Source: Pseudomonas sp. GM41(2012) (GTDB lineage Bacteria > Pseudomonadota > Gammaproteobacteria > Pseudomonadales > Pseudomonadaceae). Taken from it: a stretch of DNA of 64,000 nt. Within the stretch, counting starts at the first letter, position 1. The number at the start of each line of letters is the position of its first letter. The DNA lies in NCBI RefSeq assembly GCF_000282315.2, contig NZ_AKJN02000007.1, forward strand, positions 1-64,000, given 5' to 3'. The notes below the pieces were generated by a model. The model was given only the letters and a program-made list of their open reading frames with translations, did not search any database and was not told the DNA's origin. A program made the translations under genes and the position numbers. Below are positions 55,652 to 64,000 of this stretch, piece after piece.

Positions 55652-56602
55652 TTAAAGGGCGAACGGCAGCGGCGTGTTGACCTTCTGCCGCTGCGCCAGA
55701 CGCTGCTGAAACTCCATCGGATCGTGAATCAGCACGTCCTGCCCGGCAAACGACTCGGCGGCGATCAACCGCGACAACCAGAACCGCACACACGCCACCC
55801 GCAGCATGGTCGGCCACAACTCCGCTTCGGCCGCCGTGAACGGTCGCAGCGCTGCATAAGCACCGAGCAACGCCCTCGCCCGTGGCCCGTCGATCAACCC
55901 GCTCTCGTCCGAACACCAGTCGTTCAAGGCGATCGCCACGTCGTAGAGCATCGGCCCCGAACACGCGTTATAGAAGTCGATCAGCCCGGTCAGGTGCGTG
56001 CCTTCAAACATCGCGTTATCGCGGAACAGGTCGGCGTGGATGTTGGCTCGCGGCAGCGCCAGAATTTTCGTCTTCTGCTGTGTGATTTCGTCCAGCGCCC
56101 GTTGCAGCAGATCGCTTTGCTCGGCATTGAGGTGCGACAGCAACTGCGTGCCCTCTTCCAGCATCCAGTCCAGGCCCCGATCGGTCTTGCGCTTGATCAT
56201 GTTGGCCTGGGTCGCAAGGTGTAGATGGCCGAGCAACTCGCCCACCTGAGCGCAATGCTGCGCATTGGCTTCCTTGATGTGCTTGCCGGCCAGACGTGGC
56301 TGCAACAGCGCAGGTTTGCCGGCCAGTTCGCGCAAGGCGACGCCATCAGTGGTGCGCAAGGCATAAGGCACGGGCAGGTCGGCGTCATGCAGCACGTCGA
56401 GCAGTTCAATGAAGAATGGCATCTCCTGAACCGGACCGCGCTCAACCAGAGTCAGGACAAATTCGCCCTGCTCCAGGCTGATGAAGAAATTGGTGTTTTC
56501 GCTACCGGCGGCAATCCCCTGGAAATCAAGCAGGCGGCCGAGCCCGTAAGGGGCGAGAAAGGTTTCCAGCTCGGGCCGAGCCAGCGGGGTGAACACAGAC
56601 AT
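55652..56602 (-). CDS. thrB: Homoserine kinase, APH-like type
   Basis: A 316-residue kinase of the ThrB/choline-kinase fold rather than the GHMP type. Motifs are FTPLARPELETFLAPYGLG, VLTLVERG, IHADLFRDNAMFEG (catalytic loop) and LIDFYNACSGP. It phosphorylates homoserine for threonine synthesis. The ATG at 56602 is chosen; the frame runs 24 codons upstream without homology. It lies 58 bases after the DUF2782 gene on the same strand. A REPIN follows three bases after the stop. Confidence 0.93.
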   Translation of the reverse strand: MSVFTPLARPELETFLAPYGLGRLLDFQGIAAGSENTNFFISLEQGEFVLTLVERGPVQEMPFFIELLDVLHDADLPVPYALRTTDGVALRELAGKPALLQPRLAGKHIKEANAQHCAQVGELLGHLHLATQANMIKRKTDRGLDWMLEEGTQLLSHLNAEQSDLLQRALDEITQQKTKILALPRANIHADLFRDNAMFEGTHLTGLIDFYNACSGPMLYDVAIALNDWCSDESGLIDGPRARALLGAYAALRPFTAAEAELWPTMLRVACVRFWLSRLIAAESFAGQDVLIHDPMEFQQRLAQRQKVNTPLPFAL

Positions 56603-56660
56603 GTTTGAACTGCCAGTACGGGCGCCGCTGCTTGAGCCAGCGCCGATTGAAATTAAGAAA

Positions 56661-56951
56661 CTACTTCCACTCAAAGATCTTCCACGACGGAATCAGCATA
56701 TCCGGCTGATCCGAACGGATGTAGTTTGCATCGGTCCCGTCCGCGCGCACCAGAAAATACGGCGGAGCGCCCTTCGGTGTGACCTTGATCGCATACAGGA
56801 AACCGTTTTGACGGTACTCCTGGATGGTTTTATCCCCTTCCGTGCGGATAGTGACTTCCGGCTCCGGTGTCGGTGCATCGTCCGCCGCCATGACGGCCAA
56901 CGGAACGGATGCAAACAACCCAGCCAGCAACAGGCGATTTAGTGTGCGCAT
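56661..56951 (-). CDS. DUF2782 protein
   Basis: A 96-residue exported protein with a signal peptide (MRTLNRLLLAGLFASVPLAVMA) and the DUF2782 domain (VTIRTEGDKTIQEYRQNGFL, then IKVTPKGAPPYFLV and WKIFEWK). Genes of this family lie between polA and thrB in many Pseudomonas. The function is unknown. GGGACAAGG precedes the ATG. Confidence 0.88.
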   Translation of the reverse strand: MRTLNRLLLAGLFASVPLAVMAADDAPTPEPEVTIRTEGDKTIQEYRQNGFLYAIKVTPKGAPPYFLVRADGTDANYIRSDQPDMLIPSWKIFEWK

Positions 56952-57025
56952 GATAACCTTGTCCCTTTGTCGTCAACGGTCCCGCTATTCTAGCGCCGGA
57001 CCCGCCGAAAAGGTTGATCCTGCTC

Positions 57026-59797
57026 ATGAGCCAAGCCCCCCTCGTCCTGGTGGACGGTTCTTCTTACCTGTACCGCGCCTTTCACGCCCTGCCACCACTG
57101 ACCACGTCCAAAGGCCTGCCGACCGGTGCGGTCAAGGGCGTATTGAACATGCTCAAGAGTCTGCGCAAGCAGTACCCGGAAAGTCCGTTTGCCGTGGTGT
57201 TCGACGCCAAGGGTGGGACATTTCGCGATGACATGTACGCCGAATACAAGGCCAACCGTCCGAGCATGCCCGACGACATGCGTGTTCAGATCGAGCCGCT
57301 GCACCAGAGCGTGATCGCCCTGGGCTTTCCACTGTTGTGCGTCGAAGGCGTCGAAGCCGATGACGTGATCGGCACCCTGGCCCGCAGCAGTGCGGCGGCC
57401 GACCGCCCGGTGGTGATCTCCACCGGCGACAAGGACATGGCGCAGCTGGTCGACGGCCACATTACCTTGGTCAATACCATGACCGGTAGCGCGCTGGACG
57501 TGGAGGGCGTGAAGGAGAAATTCGGCGTCGCTCCCGAGCAGATCATCGATTACCTGGCTCTGATGGGCGATTCGTCCGACAACATTCCGGGCGTTCCGGG
57601 CATTGGTCCGAAGACCGCTTCCGGCCTGTTGGTGGGCGTGAACGGCGGCCTGACCGAGCTCTATGCGCAGCTCGACATCGTCCCGACCCTGCCGATTCGC
57701 GGGGCCAAAACCCTGCCGGCCAAGCTCGAAGAACACAAGGAGATGGCGTTTCTCTCCTACCAATTGGCAACCATCAAGATCGACGTGCCGCTGGATATCG
57801 GCCTCGACGACCTGCAAATGGGCAAGCCGGATCACGACAAGCTCGCCGAGCTCTATACCCTGCTTGAGTTCAAGAGCTGGTTCGAAGAGAACCAGCGCGA
57901 CGCCAAGCGTTCCGGCCAGGAAGTCGTCGCTCCGGTGGCTGAAGAAGCGGCTGTCGATACCGAACTCAAATACACAACGATCCTCACCCAGGCTGATTTC
58001 GACCTGTGGCTGAAGAAGCTCAACGACGCCAAGCTGATTGCCTTCGATACCGAAACCACCGGCATCGATGCGCAGCAGGCGCAATTGGTGGGCCTGTCTT
58101 TTGCGGTACAAGCCAACGAAGCGGCCTACATCCCACTGACCCATTCCTACATGGGCGTGCCGGACCAGCTCGATCGCGACACCGTGCTGCGCGCGCTGAA
58201 GCCGATCCTGGAAGATCCGAACAAACTCAAGGTCGGCCAGCACGCCAAGTTCGACATGAACATCCTGGCCAACTGCGCCATCGGTGGCGATCAGAGTTGT
58301 GGCATCACCGTGCAAGGCGTCGCTTTCGACACGATGCTCGAATCCTACGTGCTGGACTCCACCGCGACCCGTCACGACATGGACAGCCTGGCGCTCAAGT
58401 ACCTGAATCACACCACTACCAGTTTTCAGGACATCGCCGGCAAAGGCGCCAAACAGCTGACATTTGACCAGATCTCCCTGGAACTGGCCGGACCTTACGC
58501 CGCCGAAGACGCTGACGTAACGCTGCGCCTGCATCAAACCCTGCTGGAAAAACTCAACGCCATCCCGAGCCTGAGCAAGGTTCTGAGCGAAATCGAAATG
58601 CCGCTGGTGCCGGTCCTGGCACGGATCGAACGCCAAGGCGCGCTGGTCGATGCCAACCTGCTGGGCATTCAGAGCGTTGAGCTGGGCGAGAAAATGGTCG
58701 CCCTCGAGCGTGAGGCGTTCGCCATTGCCGGGGAAGAATTCAACCTCGGCTCGCCGAAGCAATTGGGCGTGATCCTGTACGAAAAGCTCGGCCTGCCAAT
58801 CCTCAGCAAAACCGCCAAGGGCCAGGCGTCCACCGCCGAAGCCGTGCTGGCGGAACTGGCCGAACAGGATTTCCCGCTGCCCAAAGTGCTGATGCAGTAC
58901 CGCTCGATGAGCAAGCTGAAAAGCACCTACACCGATCGCCTGCCGGAGCAGATCAACCCGCGCACCGGGCGGATTCATACCTCTTACCATCAGGCCGTCG
59001 CGGCAACCGGGCGCTTGTCGTCCAGTGACCCGAACCTGCAGAACATTCCAATCCGCACCGCTGAAGGGCGTCGGATTCGTCAGGCGTTCGTCGCACCCAA
59101 AGGCTACAAGCTGCTGGCGGCGGACTATTCGCAAATCGAACTGCGAATCATGGCTCACCTGGCCAAGGACGAAGGTTTGCTGCACGCGTTCCGCAACGAT
59201 CTGGACGTGCACAAAGCCACCGCAGCGGAAGTCTTCGGGGTTGAACTGGCAGACGTCACCACCGACCAACGGCGTAGCGCCAAGGCGATCAACTTCGGTT
59301 TGATCTACGGTATGAGCGCGTTTGGCCTGGCCAAACAGATTGGTGTTGATCGCAAGCAATCCCAGGCTTACATCGACCGATATTTCGCCCGCTACCCAGG
59401 CGTACTCGAGTACATGGAGCGCACCCGTGCCCAGGCTGCCGAACAAGGTTTCGTCGAAACCATCTTCGGTCGTCGCTTGTACCTGCCGGAAATCAACGCG
59501 AAAAACCCGGCCCTGCGCAAAGGTGCCGAACGCACAGCAATCAACGCCCCGATGCAAGGCACTGCGGCGGACATCATCAAGAAAGCCATGATTGCCGTGG
59601 ATAGCTGGCTGACAGCGTCAGGCCTCGACGCCAAAGTCATCCTGCAGGTGCACGATGAATTGGTTCTGGAAGTGCGTGAGGATTTGGTCGATCAGGTCCG
59701 CGATGAAATTCGCGTGCACATGAGCGACGCGGCGAAGCTTGATGTTCCGCTGCTGGTAGAGGTTGGTGTAGGAAATAACTGGGATGAGGCTCACTGA
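57026..59797 (+). CDS. polA: DNA polymerase I
   Basis: A 923-residue enzyme with all three activities. The 5' nuclease covers about residues 1-290 ([18 protein letters not shown], then [10 protein letters not shown]). The 3'-5' exonuclease covers about 320-510 and is intact ([10 protein letters not shown]). The polymerase runs to the end ([40 protein letters not shown]). It fills gaps and removes RNA primers. The ATG at 57026 gives the family start [11 protein letters not shown]. Divergent from the DUF2782 gene. Confidence 0.97.
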   Translation: MSQAPLVLVDGSSYLYRAFHALPPLTTSKGLPTGAVKGVLNMLKSLRKQYPESPFAVVFDAKGGTFRDDMYAEYKANRPSMPDDMRVQIEPLHQSVIALGFPLLCVEGVEADDVIGTLARSSAAADRPVVISTGDKDMAQLVDGHITLVNTMTGSALDVEGVKEKFGVAPEQIIDYLALMGDSSDNIPGVPGIGPKTASGLLVGVNGGLTELYAQLDIVPTLPIRGAKTLPAKLEEHKEMAFLSYQLATIKIDVPLDIGLDDLQMGKPDHDKLAELYTLLEFKSWFEENQRDAKRSGQEVVAPVAEEAAVDTELKYTTILTQADFDLWLKKLNDAKLIAFDTETTGIDAQQAQLVGLSFAVQANEAAYIPLTHSYMGVPDQLDRDTVLRALKPILEDPNKLKVGQHAKFDMNILANCAIGGDQSCGITVQGVAFDTMLESYVLDSTATRHDMDSLALKYLNHTTTSFQDIAGKGAKQLTFDQISLELAGPYAAEDADVTLRLHQTLLEKLNAIPSLSKVLSEIEMPLVPVLARIERQGALVDANLLGIQSVELGEKMVALEREAFAIAGEEFNLGSPKQLGVILYEKLGLPILSKTAKGQASTAEAVLAELAEQDFPLPKVLMQYRSMSKLKSTYTDRLPEQINPRTGRIHTSYHQAVAATGRLSSSDPNLQNIPIRTAEGRRIRQAFVAPKGYKLLAADYSQIELRIMAHLAKDEGLLHAFRNDLDVHKATAAEVFGVELADVTTDQRRSAKAINFGLIYGMSAFGLAKQIGVDRKQSQAYIDRYFARYPGVLEYMERTRAQAAEQGFVETIFGRRLYLPEINAKNPALRKGAERTAINAPMQGTAADIIKKAMIAVDSWLTASGLDAKVILQVHDELVLEVREDLVDQVRDEIRVHMSDAAKLDVPLLVEVGVGNNWDEAH

Positions 59798-59858
59798 ACC
59801 GTCTGAAAAGGTGTTTTCCGCTGCGGCATAGTGCCGCGGCAGAAAGACCGAAGGGCTC

Positions 59859-59915
59859 TTAGTTCGGAAAATTCGATGGCCTATTCCAAAGGCTTTTTAA
59901 AAAATTCTGAACTAA
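59859..59915. repeat. Inverted repeat spanning the ersA -35 element
   Basis: TTAGTTCGGAA (59859-59869) and TTCTGAACTAA (59905-59915) are inverted with one mismatch. The right arm contains the GAACTA of the ersA promoter. A separate 9-base hairpin (59820-59840) lies just after polA and could be its 3' end. Confidence 0.55.
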
Positions 59916-59936
59916 TTTCCTGAATCGCCACTCAGA
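59909..59936 (+). promoter_or_regulatory. AlgU (sigma-22)-type promoter of ersA
   Basis: GAACTA at 59909-59914, 17 bases, TCAGA at 59932-59936. This fits the envelope-stress sigma factor pattern GAACTT-N16/17-TCTGA. The start would fall near 59944. Confidence 0.7.
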
Positions 59937-59943
59937 GTTACTG

Positions 59944-60075
59944 AATGGGTGGTGAAGCCCTTCGATGCTCCTAATGTTGTGTTAAGTGTTGGCAGATATC
60001 TGGACCCCGCCCTAGCGGTCCGGAACTTGAACCCCGGAACTTCCCCCTCCCCATAAGAAGTCCGGGGTTTTTTTT
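59944..60075 (+). ncRNA. ersA: ErsA small regulatory RNA (Spot 42-related position)
   Basis: A non-coding RNA of about 132 bases between polA and engB, the site of ErsA in P. aeruginosa and of Spot 42 in E. coli. The stretch GTGAAGCCCTTCGATGCTCC and the following sequence match ErsA as I recall it. A hairpin at about 60001-60022 (GGACC...GCGGTCC) is followed by an intrinsic terminator: ACCCCGGAACTT (60031-60042) with AGAAGTCCGGGGT (60056-60068), then an eight-T run. The terminator loop contains an unpaired CCCCCTCCCC stretch, the likely seed that pairs with target mRNAs. In P. aeruginosa ErsA responds to envelope stress through AlgU and acts on algC and outer-membrane genes. Confidence 0.88.
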
Positions 60076-60097
60076 GCCCGCGGTTTTGTAAATGAGC

Positions 60098-60739
60098 TTA
60101 CTCCGCGAGCTCGGCGCCCTTGTCCGCCAGTTCCATCCAACCCGCCAGTACAGTGTAGGCGTCTTCCAGACCCATGCGTTTTGGCGCCGAGAACAGCTGG
60201 ATGCTGATCGCATCTCCCCAACCCTTGCGGATGTCTGTCTGAACCTTGAGCAGGACGTTTTTCGCCGCGCCGTAGGTCAGCTTGTCGGCTTTGGTCAGCA
60301 AAATGTGCATCGGCATGCCGCTGGCGACAGCCCAGTCGAGCATCAGCAGGTCGAAGTCGGTCATTGGATGACGGATGTCCATCATCAAAATCAGACCTTT
60401 CAAACTCTCACGACCACCCAGATAGGCTTCCAGGTGACGCTGCCAGTGCAGCTTCAACGGGATAGGCACTTTCGCGTAACCGTACCCCGGCAGGTCGACC
60501 AGACGACGATCATCGTCTAGCTTGAAGAAGTTCAAGAGCTGCGTGCGACCCGGAGTTTTCGAGGTTCGCGCGAGGCTAGCGTGCGTCAGGGTGTTCAGCG
60601 CACTGGACTTGCCGGCGTTGGAACGCCCGGCGAAGGCCACTTCAAAGCCTTCGTCGTCGGGACATTGATCGACTTTGGCAGCGCTGAGCATGAAGGTGGA
60701 CTGTTGGCACAGGCCGAGGATGGGGTTCTTGAGTTGCAT
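60098..60739 (-). CDS. engB: Ribosome-biogenesis GTPase EngB (YsxC)
   Basis: A 213-residue GTPase needed for 50S subunit assembly. G1 is [10 protein letters not shown]3 is [10 protein letters not shown] and G4 is LLTKADKLT. The ATG at 60739 gives [17 protein letters not shown]; the frame extends 42 codons upstream without homology. Convergent with ersA. Confidence 0.94.
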   Translation of the reverse strand: MQLKNPILGLCQQSTFMLSAAKVDQCPDDEGFEVAFAGRSNAGKSSALNTLTHASLARTSKTPGRTQLLNFFKLDDDRRLVDLPGYGYAKVPIPLKLHWQRHLEAYLGGRESLKGLILMMDIRHPMTDFDLLMLDWAVASGMPMHILLTKADKLTYGAAKNVLLKVQTDIRKGWGDAISIQLFSAPKRMGLEDAYTVLAGWMELADKGAELAE

Positions 60740-60930
60740 GGGATTTCCGATGTGGGCGGCGCCGGGAATGGACGCGGCGAGCAGTGTCGTTTCCGTTTCA
60801 GTGACGCCAGTATATAATGCCGCAGATTTTGTGTGCGCTTTGTCCCAGCGTAGGATGAAGTTCACGAGAGCGATTGACCTTGATTGCGCACTAGAACGCA
60901 GAACGCTCTCAACCCTGAAAAGGTCGTTTT

Positions 60931-61221
60931 ATGACGAAATGGCTGCTAGCTGCCGGTGTCTTGATGCCGCTTTACAGCGCTCAGGCTACACAGGATCCGG
61001 AAGCTGTGTACAACCGTGTTTGTGGTGCCTGTCATTCCGGCCAACTACCCATGGCGCCCAAAAAGGGCGATCAGGAAGCTTGGACGCCGAGGTTGGCGAA
61101 AGGTATGGAGACGCTGGTGCAACACGTGACCCAGGGTTTCAAGGCGATGCCGCCGCGTGGTTTGTGCATGGACTGCAGTGCCGAGGATTACCAAGCAATC
61201 ATCCAGTGGATGAGCGAGTGA
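60931..61221 (+). CDS. Cytochrome c5 family protein
   Basis: A 96-residue periplasmic monohaem cytochrome with a signal peptide (ending YSAQA), the haem site CGACHSG, a Met ligand probably in AMPPRG, and the extra cysteine pair in GLCMDCSAEDY that marks the c5 family. It can donate electrons to terminal oxidases. AAAAGG lies upstream of the ATG. It is followed by cytochrome c4 46 bases later. Confidence 0.9.
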   Translation: MTKWLLAAGVLMPLYSAQATQDPEAVYNRVCGACHSGQLPMAPKKGDQEAWTPRLAKGMETLVQHVTQGFKAMPPRGLCMDCSAEDYQAIIQWMSE

Positions 61222-61267
61222 TCCCGGTCCATAACTCTTTAACCCTTAGCCGTAGTTGGATTAGCTG

Positions 61268-61879
61268 ATGAACAAATTGATCGTGAGTCTGCTGTTGACC
61301 GTGGGGATCTCCGGCATTGCCCATGCTGCAGGTGATGCGACTGCTGGTCAGGCGAAAGCCGCAGTATGTGGCGCCTGTCATGGCCCGGATGGCAACAGTA
61401 TGGCGCCTAACTTTCCGAAACTGGCAGGCCAGGGCGAGCGTTATCTGAACAAGCAGCTACACGACATCAAGTCCGGCAAACGCACGGTACTGGAAATGAC
61501 CGGCCTGCTGACCAACCTGAGCGATCAGGATCTGGCCGATATCGCCGCCTACTTCGCCAGTCAGAAAGGCAGCGTCGGCGCCGCCGACCCGAAAGTCGTT
61601 TCTCGCGGTGAAGCACTGTTCCGCGGCGGCGATCTGGCCAAGGGCCTGCCAGCCTGCACCGGCTGCCACTCGCCGAATGGCGCAGGCAACGCAGCTGCCG
61701 GCTTCCCGCACCTGGGCGGTCAACACGCTCAATACATCGCCAAGCAACTGACCGACTTCCGCAAGGAAGAGGCCGGCCGCACTAACGATGGCGATACCAA
61801 GCCGATGCAGAGCATTTCCAAAAAGCTGAGCGACGAAGATATCGCAGCGGTGTCCAGCTACATTCAAGGCCTGCACTAA
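61268..61879 (+). CDS. Dihaem cytochrome c4
   Basis: A 203-residue periplasmic protein with a signal peptide (ending GIAHA) and two similar cytochrome domains, each with a CxxCH (VCGACHGPDG and CTGCHSPNG) and a Met ligand (NSMAPNFPKL, and TKPMQSISK). Cytochrome c4 carries electrons between the bc1 complex and oxidases such as aa3 or cbb3. It probably forms an operon with the c5 gene upstream. Confidence 0.94.
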   Translation: MNKLIVSLLLTVGISGIAHAAGDATAGQAKAAVCGACHGPDGNSMAPNFPKLAGQGERYLNKQLHDIKSGKRTVLEMTGLLTNLSDQDLADIAAYFASQKGSVGAADPKVVSRGEALFRGGDLAKGLPACTGCHSPNGAGNAAAGFPHLGGQHAQYIAKQLTDFRKEEAGRTNDGDTKPMQSISKKLSDEDIAAVSSYIQGLH

Positions 61880-61894
61880 GACCGACAAATCGGG

Positions 61895-61985
61895 CGTTGC
61901 GCGAGGAGTACACCTCCCGCAACGTTAACGCTCGATTAATCCGTCGATGCAAGCATAAAAAGGGTGGCTTTGGCCGCCCTTTTTT
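61895..61985 (+). terminator. Two hairpins after cytochrome c4, the second an intrinsic terminator
   Basis: CGTTGCGCGAGG (61895-61906) pairs with CCTCCCGCAACG (61913-61924). Further on, GGGTGGC (61962-61968) pairs with GCCGCCC (61973-61979) with one wobble and is followed by a T-run at 61980-61985. Confidence 0.85.
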
Positions 61986-62079
61986 GTGGCCGCTGCCGTT
62001 ACACTACAGAACTCAAGCCCGCCAGTACCTGTCTGAAAACAGGTCGCGCGAGGCGACCAAAATTGTCCAGGAGTAAAGC

Positions 62080-62721
62080 ATGCGTAATCTGATCATCAGC
62101 GCCGCACTCGTCGCTGCCAGCCTGTTCGGCATGACCGCCCAAGCTGCTGAAGCACCCGCAGCGCCTTATGTCGAACTGACCAATCCCGTCCCGGTGGCCG
62201 TGCCTGGCAAGATCGAAGTGGTGGAGCTGTTCTGGTACGGCTGCCCACACTGCTACGCTTTCGAACCCGTGATCAATCCATGGGTTGAGAAACTGCCTTC
62301 CGACGTGAACTTCGTCCGCATTCCGGCCATGTTCGGCGGCCCGTGGAACGCGCACGGCCAGATGTTCCTGACTCTTGAAGCCATGGGCGTCGAAAACAAG
62401 GTTCACGCTGCGGTCTTCAACGCGATTCAGAAAGAACACAAGAAGCTGGTCGACAAGAATGAAATGGCCGATTTCCTGGCCACTCAGGGCGTAGACAAGG
62501 ACAAGTTCCTGGCCACCTTCGACTCCTTTGCCATCAAAGGCCAGATCGTCAAGGCCACTGACCTGGCCAAAAAGTACGAAATCTCCGGAGTTCCGACCAT
62601 GATCGTCAACGGCAAGTATCGCTTCGACGTGGGCTCCGCCGGCGGCGCCGAGCAAGCATTGCAACTGGCCGACAAGCTGATCGACAAAGAGCGAGCGGCT
62701 AACAAGGCTGCTGCCAACTAA
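62080..62721 (+). CDS. dsbA: Thiol:disulfide interchange protein DsbA
   Basis: A 213-residue periplasmic oxidoreductase that introduces disulfides into exported proteins. It has a signal peptide (ending TAQA), the active site Cys55-Pro-His-Cys58 (FWYGCPHCYAF) and the cis-proline loop GVPTMIVNG. CAGGAG precedes the ATG. It begins an operon with the endonuclease/exonuclease/phosphatase-family gene 14 bases later. Confidence 0.95.
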   Translation: MRNLIISAALVAASLFGMTAQAAEAPAAPYVELTNPVPVAVPGKIEVVELFWYGCPHCYAFEPVINPWVEKLPSDVNFVRIPAMFGGPWNAHGQMFLTLEAMGVENKVHAAVFNAIQKEHKKLVDKNEMADFLATQGVDKDKFLATFDSFAIKGQIVKATDLAKKYEISGVPTMIVNGKYRFDVGSAGGAEQALQLADKLIDKERAANKAAAN

Positions 62722-62735
62722 GCGCAGCGACTGCC

Positions 62736-63614
62736 ATGCGCCGCTGGGGCACTGAACGCGTCGTTGGCCTGCATGCTCCGCGGGTCAACGAACATCATCT
62801 GGAGACGACGGGCCTGCCCGCAGACAGTCGTCTGCGCTTGCTCAGTTTCAATATCCAGGTCGGCATCAGTACCGAGCGCTATCACCACTACCTGACCCGG
62901 GGCTGGCAGCATCTGTTGCCGCACACCGGGCGTGCCGACAATCTGCAGAAGATCGGCAATCTGCTGGGCGACTTCGATCTGGTCGCCTTGCAGGAAGCCG
63001 ATGGCGGCAGCCTGCGATCAGGCTACGTCAACCAGGTCGAACACCTGGCCCAGCTCGGCGCATTCCCCTACTGGTATCAACAACTCAATCGCAATCTCGG
63101 ACGACTCGGCCAGCACAGCAATGGTGTGCTCAGCCGCCTGCGTCCGTGGGCGATTGAAGATCATCCGCTACCGGGGCCCAAGGGGCGCGGGGCGATTCTG
63201 GTGCGCTTTGGCGAAGGGCCTGAGGCGCTGGTGGTGGTCATGATGCACCTGGCGCTCGGCGCTCGCGCCCGCAGCATGCAACTGGCTTACATCCGCGAGT
63301 TGATCGGCGGCTATAAACACCAGGTGCTGATGGGCGACATGAATACCCATGCCAGTGACTTGCTGCAAAACTCCCCGTTGCGTGACCTTGGCCTGCTCGC
63401 GCCGCAACTGGAAGCGACGTTCCCCAGCTGGCGCCCGCAGCGCTGTCTGGACCATATTCTGCTGAGCCCCACCCTGACCCTTGAAAAGGTCGAGGTGCTG
63501 GCACAACCCATTTCCGATCACCTGCCGGTCGCGGTAGAGATTCGTCTGCCGGGTTCGCTCACGGCCGATGCATTGCCCGCGTTGAGTCCTGCCCCTCGCG
63601 GATCCCATGAATGA
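62736..63614 (+). CDS. Endonuclease/exonuclease/phosphatase family protein
   Basis: A 292-residue metal-dependent hydrolase of the EEP fold. Motifs are [40 protein letters not shown] and the ending CLDHILLSP...[11 protein letters not shown]. Substrate unknown: the fold covers nucleases, phosphatases and lipid phosphodiesterases. It has no signal peptide that I can see. It is linked to dsbA and overlaps the next gene by four bases (ATGA). Confidence 0.85.
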   Translation: MRRWGTERVVGLHAPRVNEHHLETTGLPADSRLRLLSFNIQVGISTERYHHYLTRGWQHLLPHTGRADNLQKIGNLLGDFDLVALQEADGGSLRSGYVNQVEHLAQLGAFPYWYQQLNRNLGRLGQHSNGVLSRLRPWAIEDHPLPGPKGRGAILVRFGEGPEALVVVMMHLALGARARSMQLAYIRELIGGYKHQVLMGDMNTHASDLLQNSPLRDLGLLAPQLEATFPSWRPQRCLDHILLSPTLTLEKVEVLAQPISDHLPVAVEIRLPGSLTADALPALSPAPRGSHE

Positions 63615-64000
63615 GCGACGAAGCACAGCGCTGGAAAGAGAAATACCTCAAAAGCATCGAACAACAGGAAAAGCTCGAACGTCGATGGGACGCCCGACTC
63701 GACCTGCTGCGTCGTGGCCTGGTACGCAGCACGCTGGCAGCCGAGGGCACCGACCGCGTCGTTGACCAATGCATGAAGGAAATGCGTGAAGTCGTGCGCA
63801 CCGACGACATGGACGCCGGTCTGGCCGCCCTGCTTCCGCGGCTGGAAAAAGCCGTACTCGACTCCGAACAACGCCGGGAAACCCGGATTAATCAGACCAG
63901 CGCTGCATTGACCGCACTGGTCTCGCAGCTGCAAACATTACCGCTGCCCCGCGAAGTAAGCCGGCCGCTGAAAAACTTCGCCAAGCAACTGGATGCAAGA
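63611..64000 (+). CDS. N-terminal part of a probable diguanylate cyclase (runs off the window)
   Basis: 130 codons are seen from the ATG at 63611, whose first four bases overlap the previous stop, to the window end with no stop. The visible part is charged and helical ([20 protein letters not shown], then [20 protein letters not shown]). No GGDEF motif is reached. In P. aeruginosa the gene in this position after dsbA and the EEP gene is a GGDEF protein (PA5487), so a cyclase is expected, but that comes from synteny only. Confidence 0.7.
   Translation, partial: MSDEAQRWKEKYLKSIEQQEKLERRWDARLDLLRRGLVRSTLAAEGTDRVVDQCMKEMREVVRTDDMDAGLAALLPRLEKAVLDSEQRRETRINQTSAALTALVSQLQTLPLPREVSRPLKNFAKQLDAR

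Noticed and set aside
56990..59557. An 855-codon open frame on the minus strand opposite polA
   Set aside because: It is antisense to an intact, well conserved polymerase gene. Its composition is rich in Val, Gln, His and Arg, as expected from GC-rich codon bias on the opposite strand. There is no start context or family match.

Overview
The window is a 64 kb chromosomal segment of a Pseudomonas, most likely of the P. fluorescens group. The evidence is the family-level similarity of nearly every protein to Pseudomonas orthologues, the trpBA/trpI arrangement, a gcdGH/gcdR glutarate pathway block, the polA-ersA-engB order, and seven palindromic REP doublets (REPINs) of the fluorescens type with a RAYT transposase. 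Almost all of it reads as core genome near the replication origin. No phage, integron, CRISPR array, tRNA or rRNA gene was found. The first ~300 bases resemble the flank of a ribosomal RNA operon.

Layout. 0.4-3.9 kb: glutaryl-CoA degradation (gcdG, gcdH) with divergent gcdR and a clear dyad operator. 4.3-7.2 kb: proton-pumping transhydrogenase pntAA-pntAB-pntB. 7.4-8.9 kb: acetyl-CoA hydrolase/CoA-transferase. 9.2-13.1 kb: two small DUF1127 proteins with repeated GTAC-type motifs, then three tandem secreted DUF2388 proteins coupled to a large exported protein that carries both an HExxH site and a DUF4105 Cys/His domain. 13.3-16.4 kb: trpBA and trpI. 16.4-21.6 kb: small stress and envelope genes (DUF883, dodecin, two DUF1161 paralogues, LLM oxidoreductase, OsmC, a lipoprotein pair, an M-like lipoprotein aminopeptidase). 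21.6-22.4 kb: RAYT transposase between two REPINs. 22.4-28.2 kb: HAD phosphatase, gamma-carbonic anhydrase, prlC, a YheV-type zinc ribbon and a second, divergent PrlC. 28.2-33 kb: TpbA-like phosphatase and a three-subunit gluconate-2-dehydrogenase-type operon. 33-36.7 kb: LexA-box radical SAM gene, beta-carbonic anhydrase and SulP transporter.

37.5-46.5 kb is the aa3-type cytochrome c oxidase cluster with its copper and haem A assembly factors (coxB, coxA, ctaG, coxC, SURF1, a CxxxC membrane protein, ctaA, cyoE, sco). A DUF2909 gene lies antisense in the cluster and a REPIN sits between coxA and ctaG. 46.6-49.2 kb: methionine importer metNIQ. 49.5-51.6 kb: katE. 51.7-55.5 kb: lipoprotein, znuB-znuC-zur and divergent znuA. 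55.6-64 kb: thrB, a DUF2782 gene, polA, the sRNA gene ersA with an AlgU-like promoter, engB, cytochromes c5 and c4, dsbA, an endonuclease/exonuclease/phosphatase-family gene, and the start of a gene that runs off the window (probably a diguanylate cyclase).

Functional threads: respiratory electron flow (Pnt, gluconate dehydrogenase, cytochromes c4/c5, aa3 oxidase), metal handling (Zn uptake, Cu delivery, haem A synthesis), envelope quality control (DsbA, lipoproteins, TpbA-like, ErsA), and CO2/bicarbonate (two unrelated carbonic anhydrases plus SulP). The most promising poorly described items are the DUF2388 x3-DUF4105 operon, the GTAC-motif cluster at the DUF1127 genes, and the CxxxC protein inside the cox cluster. 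Gene assignments rest on reading motifs and recalled family sequences. No database search was run.
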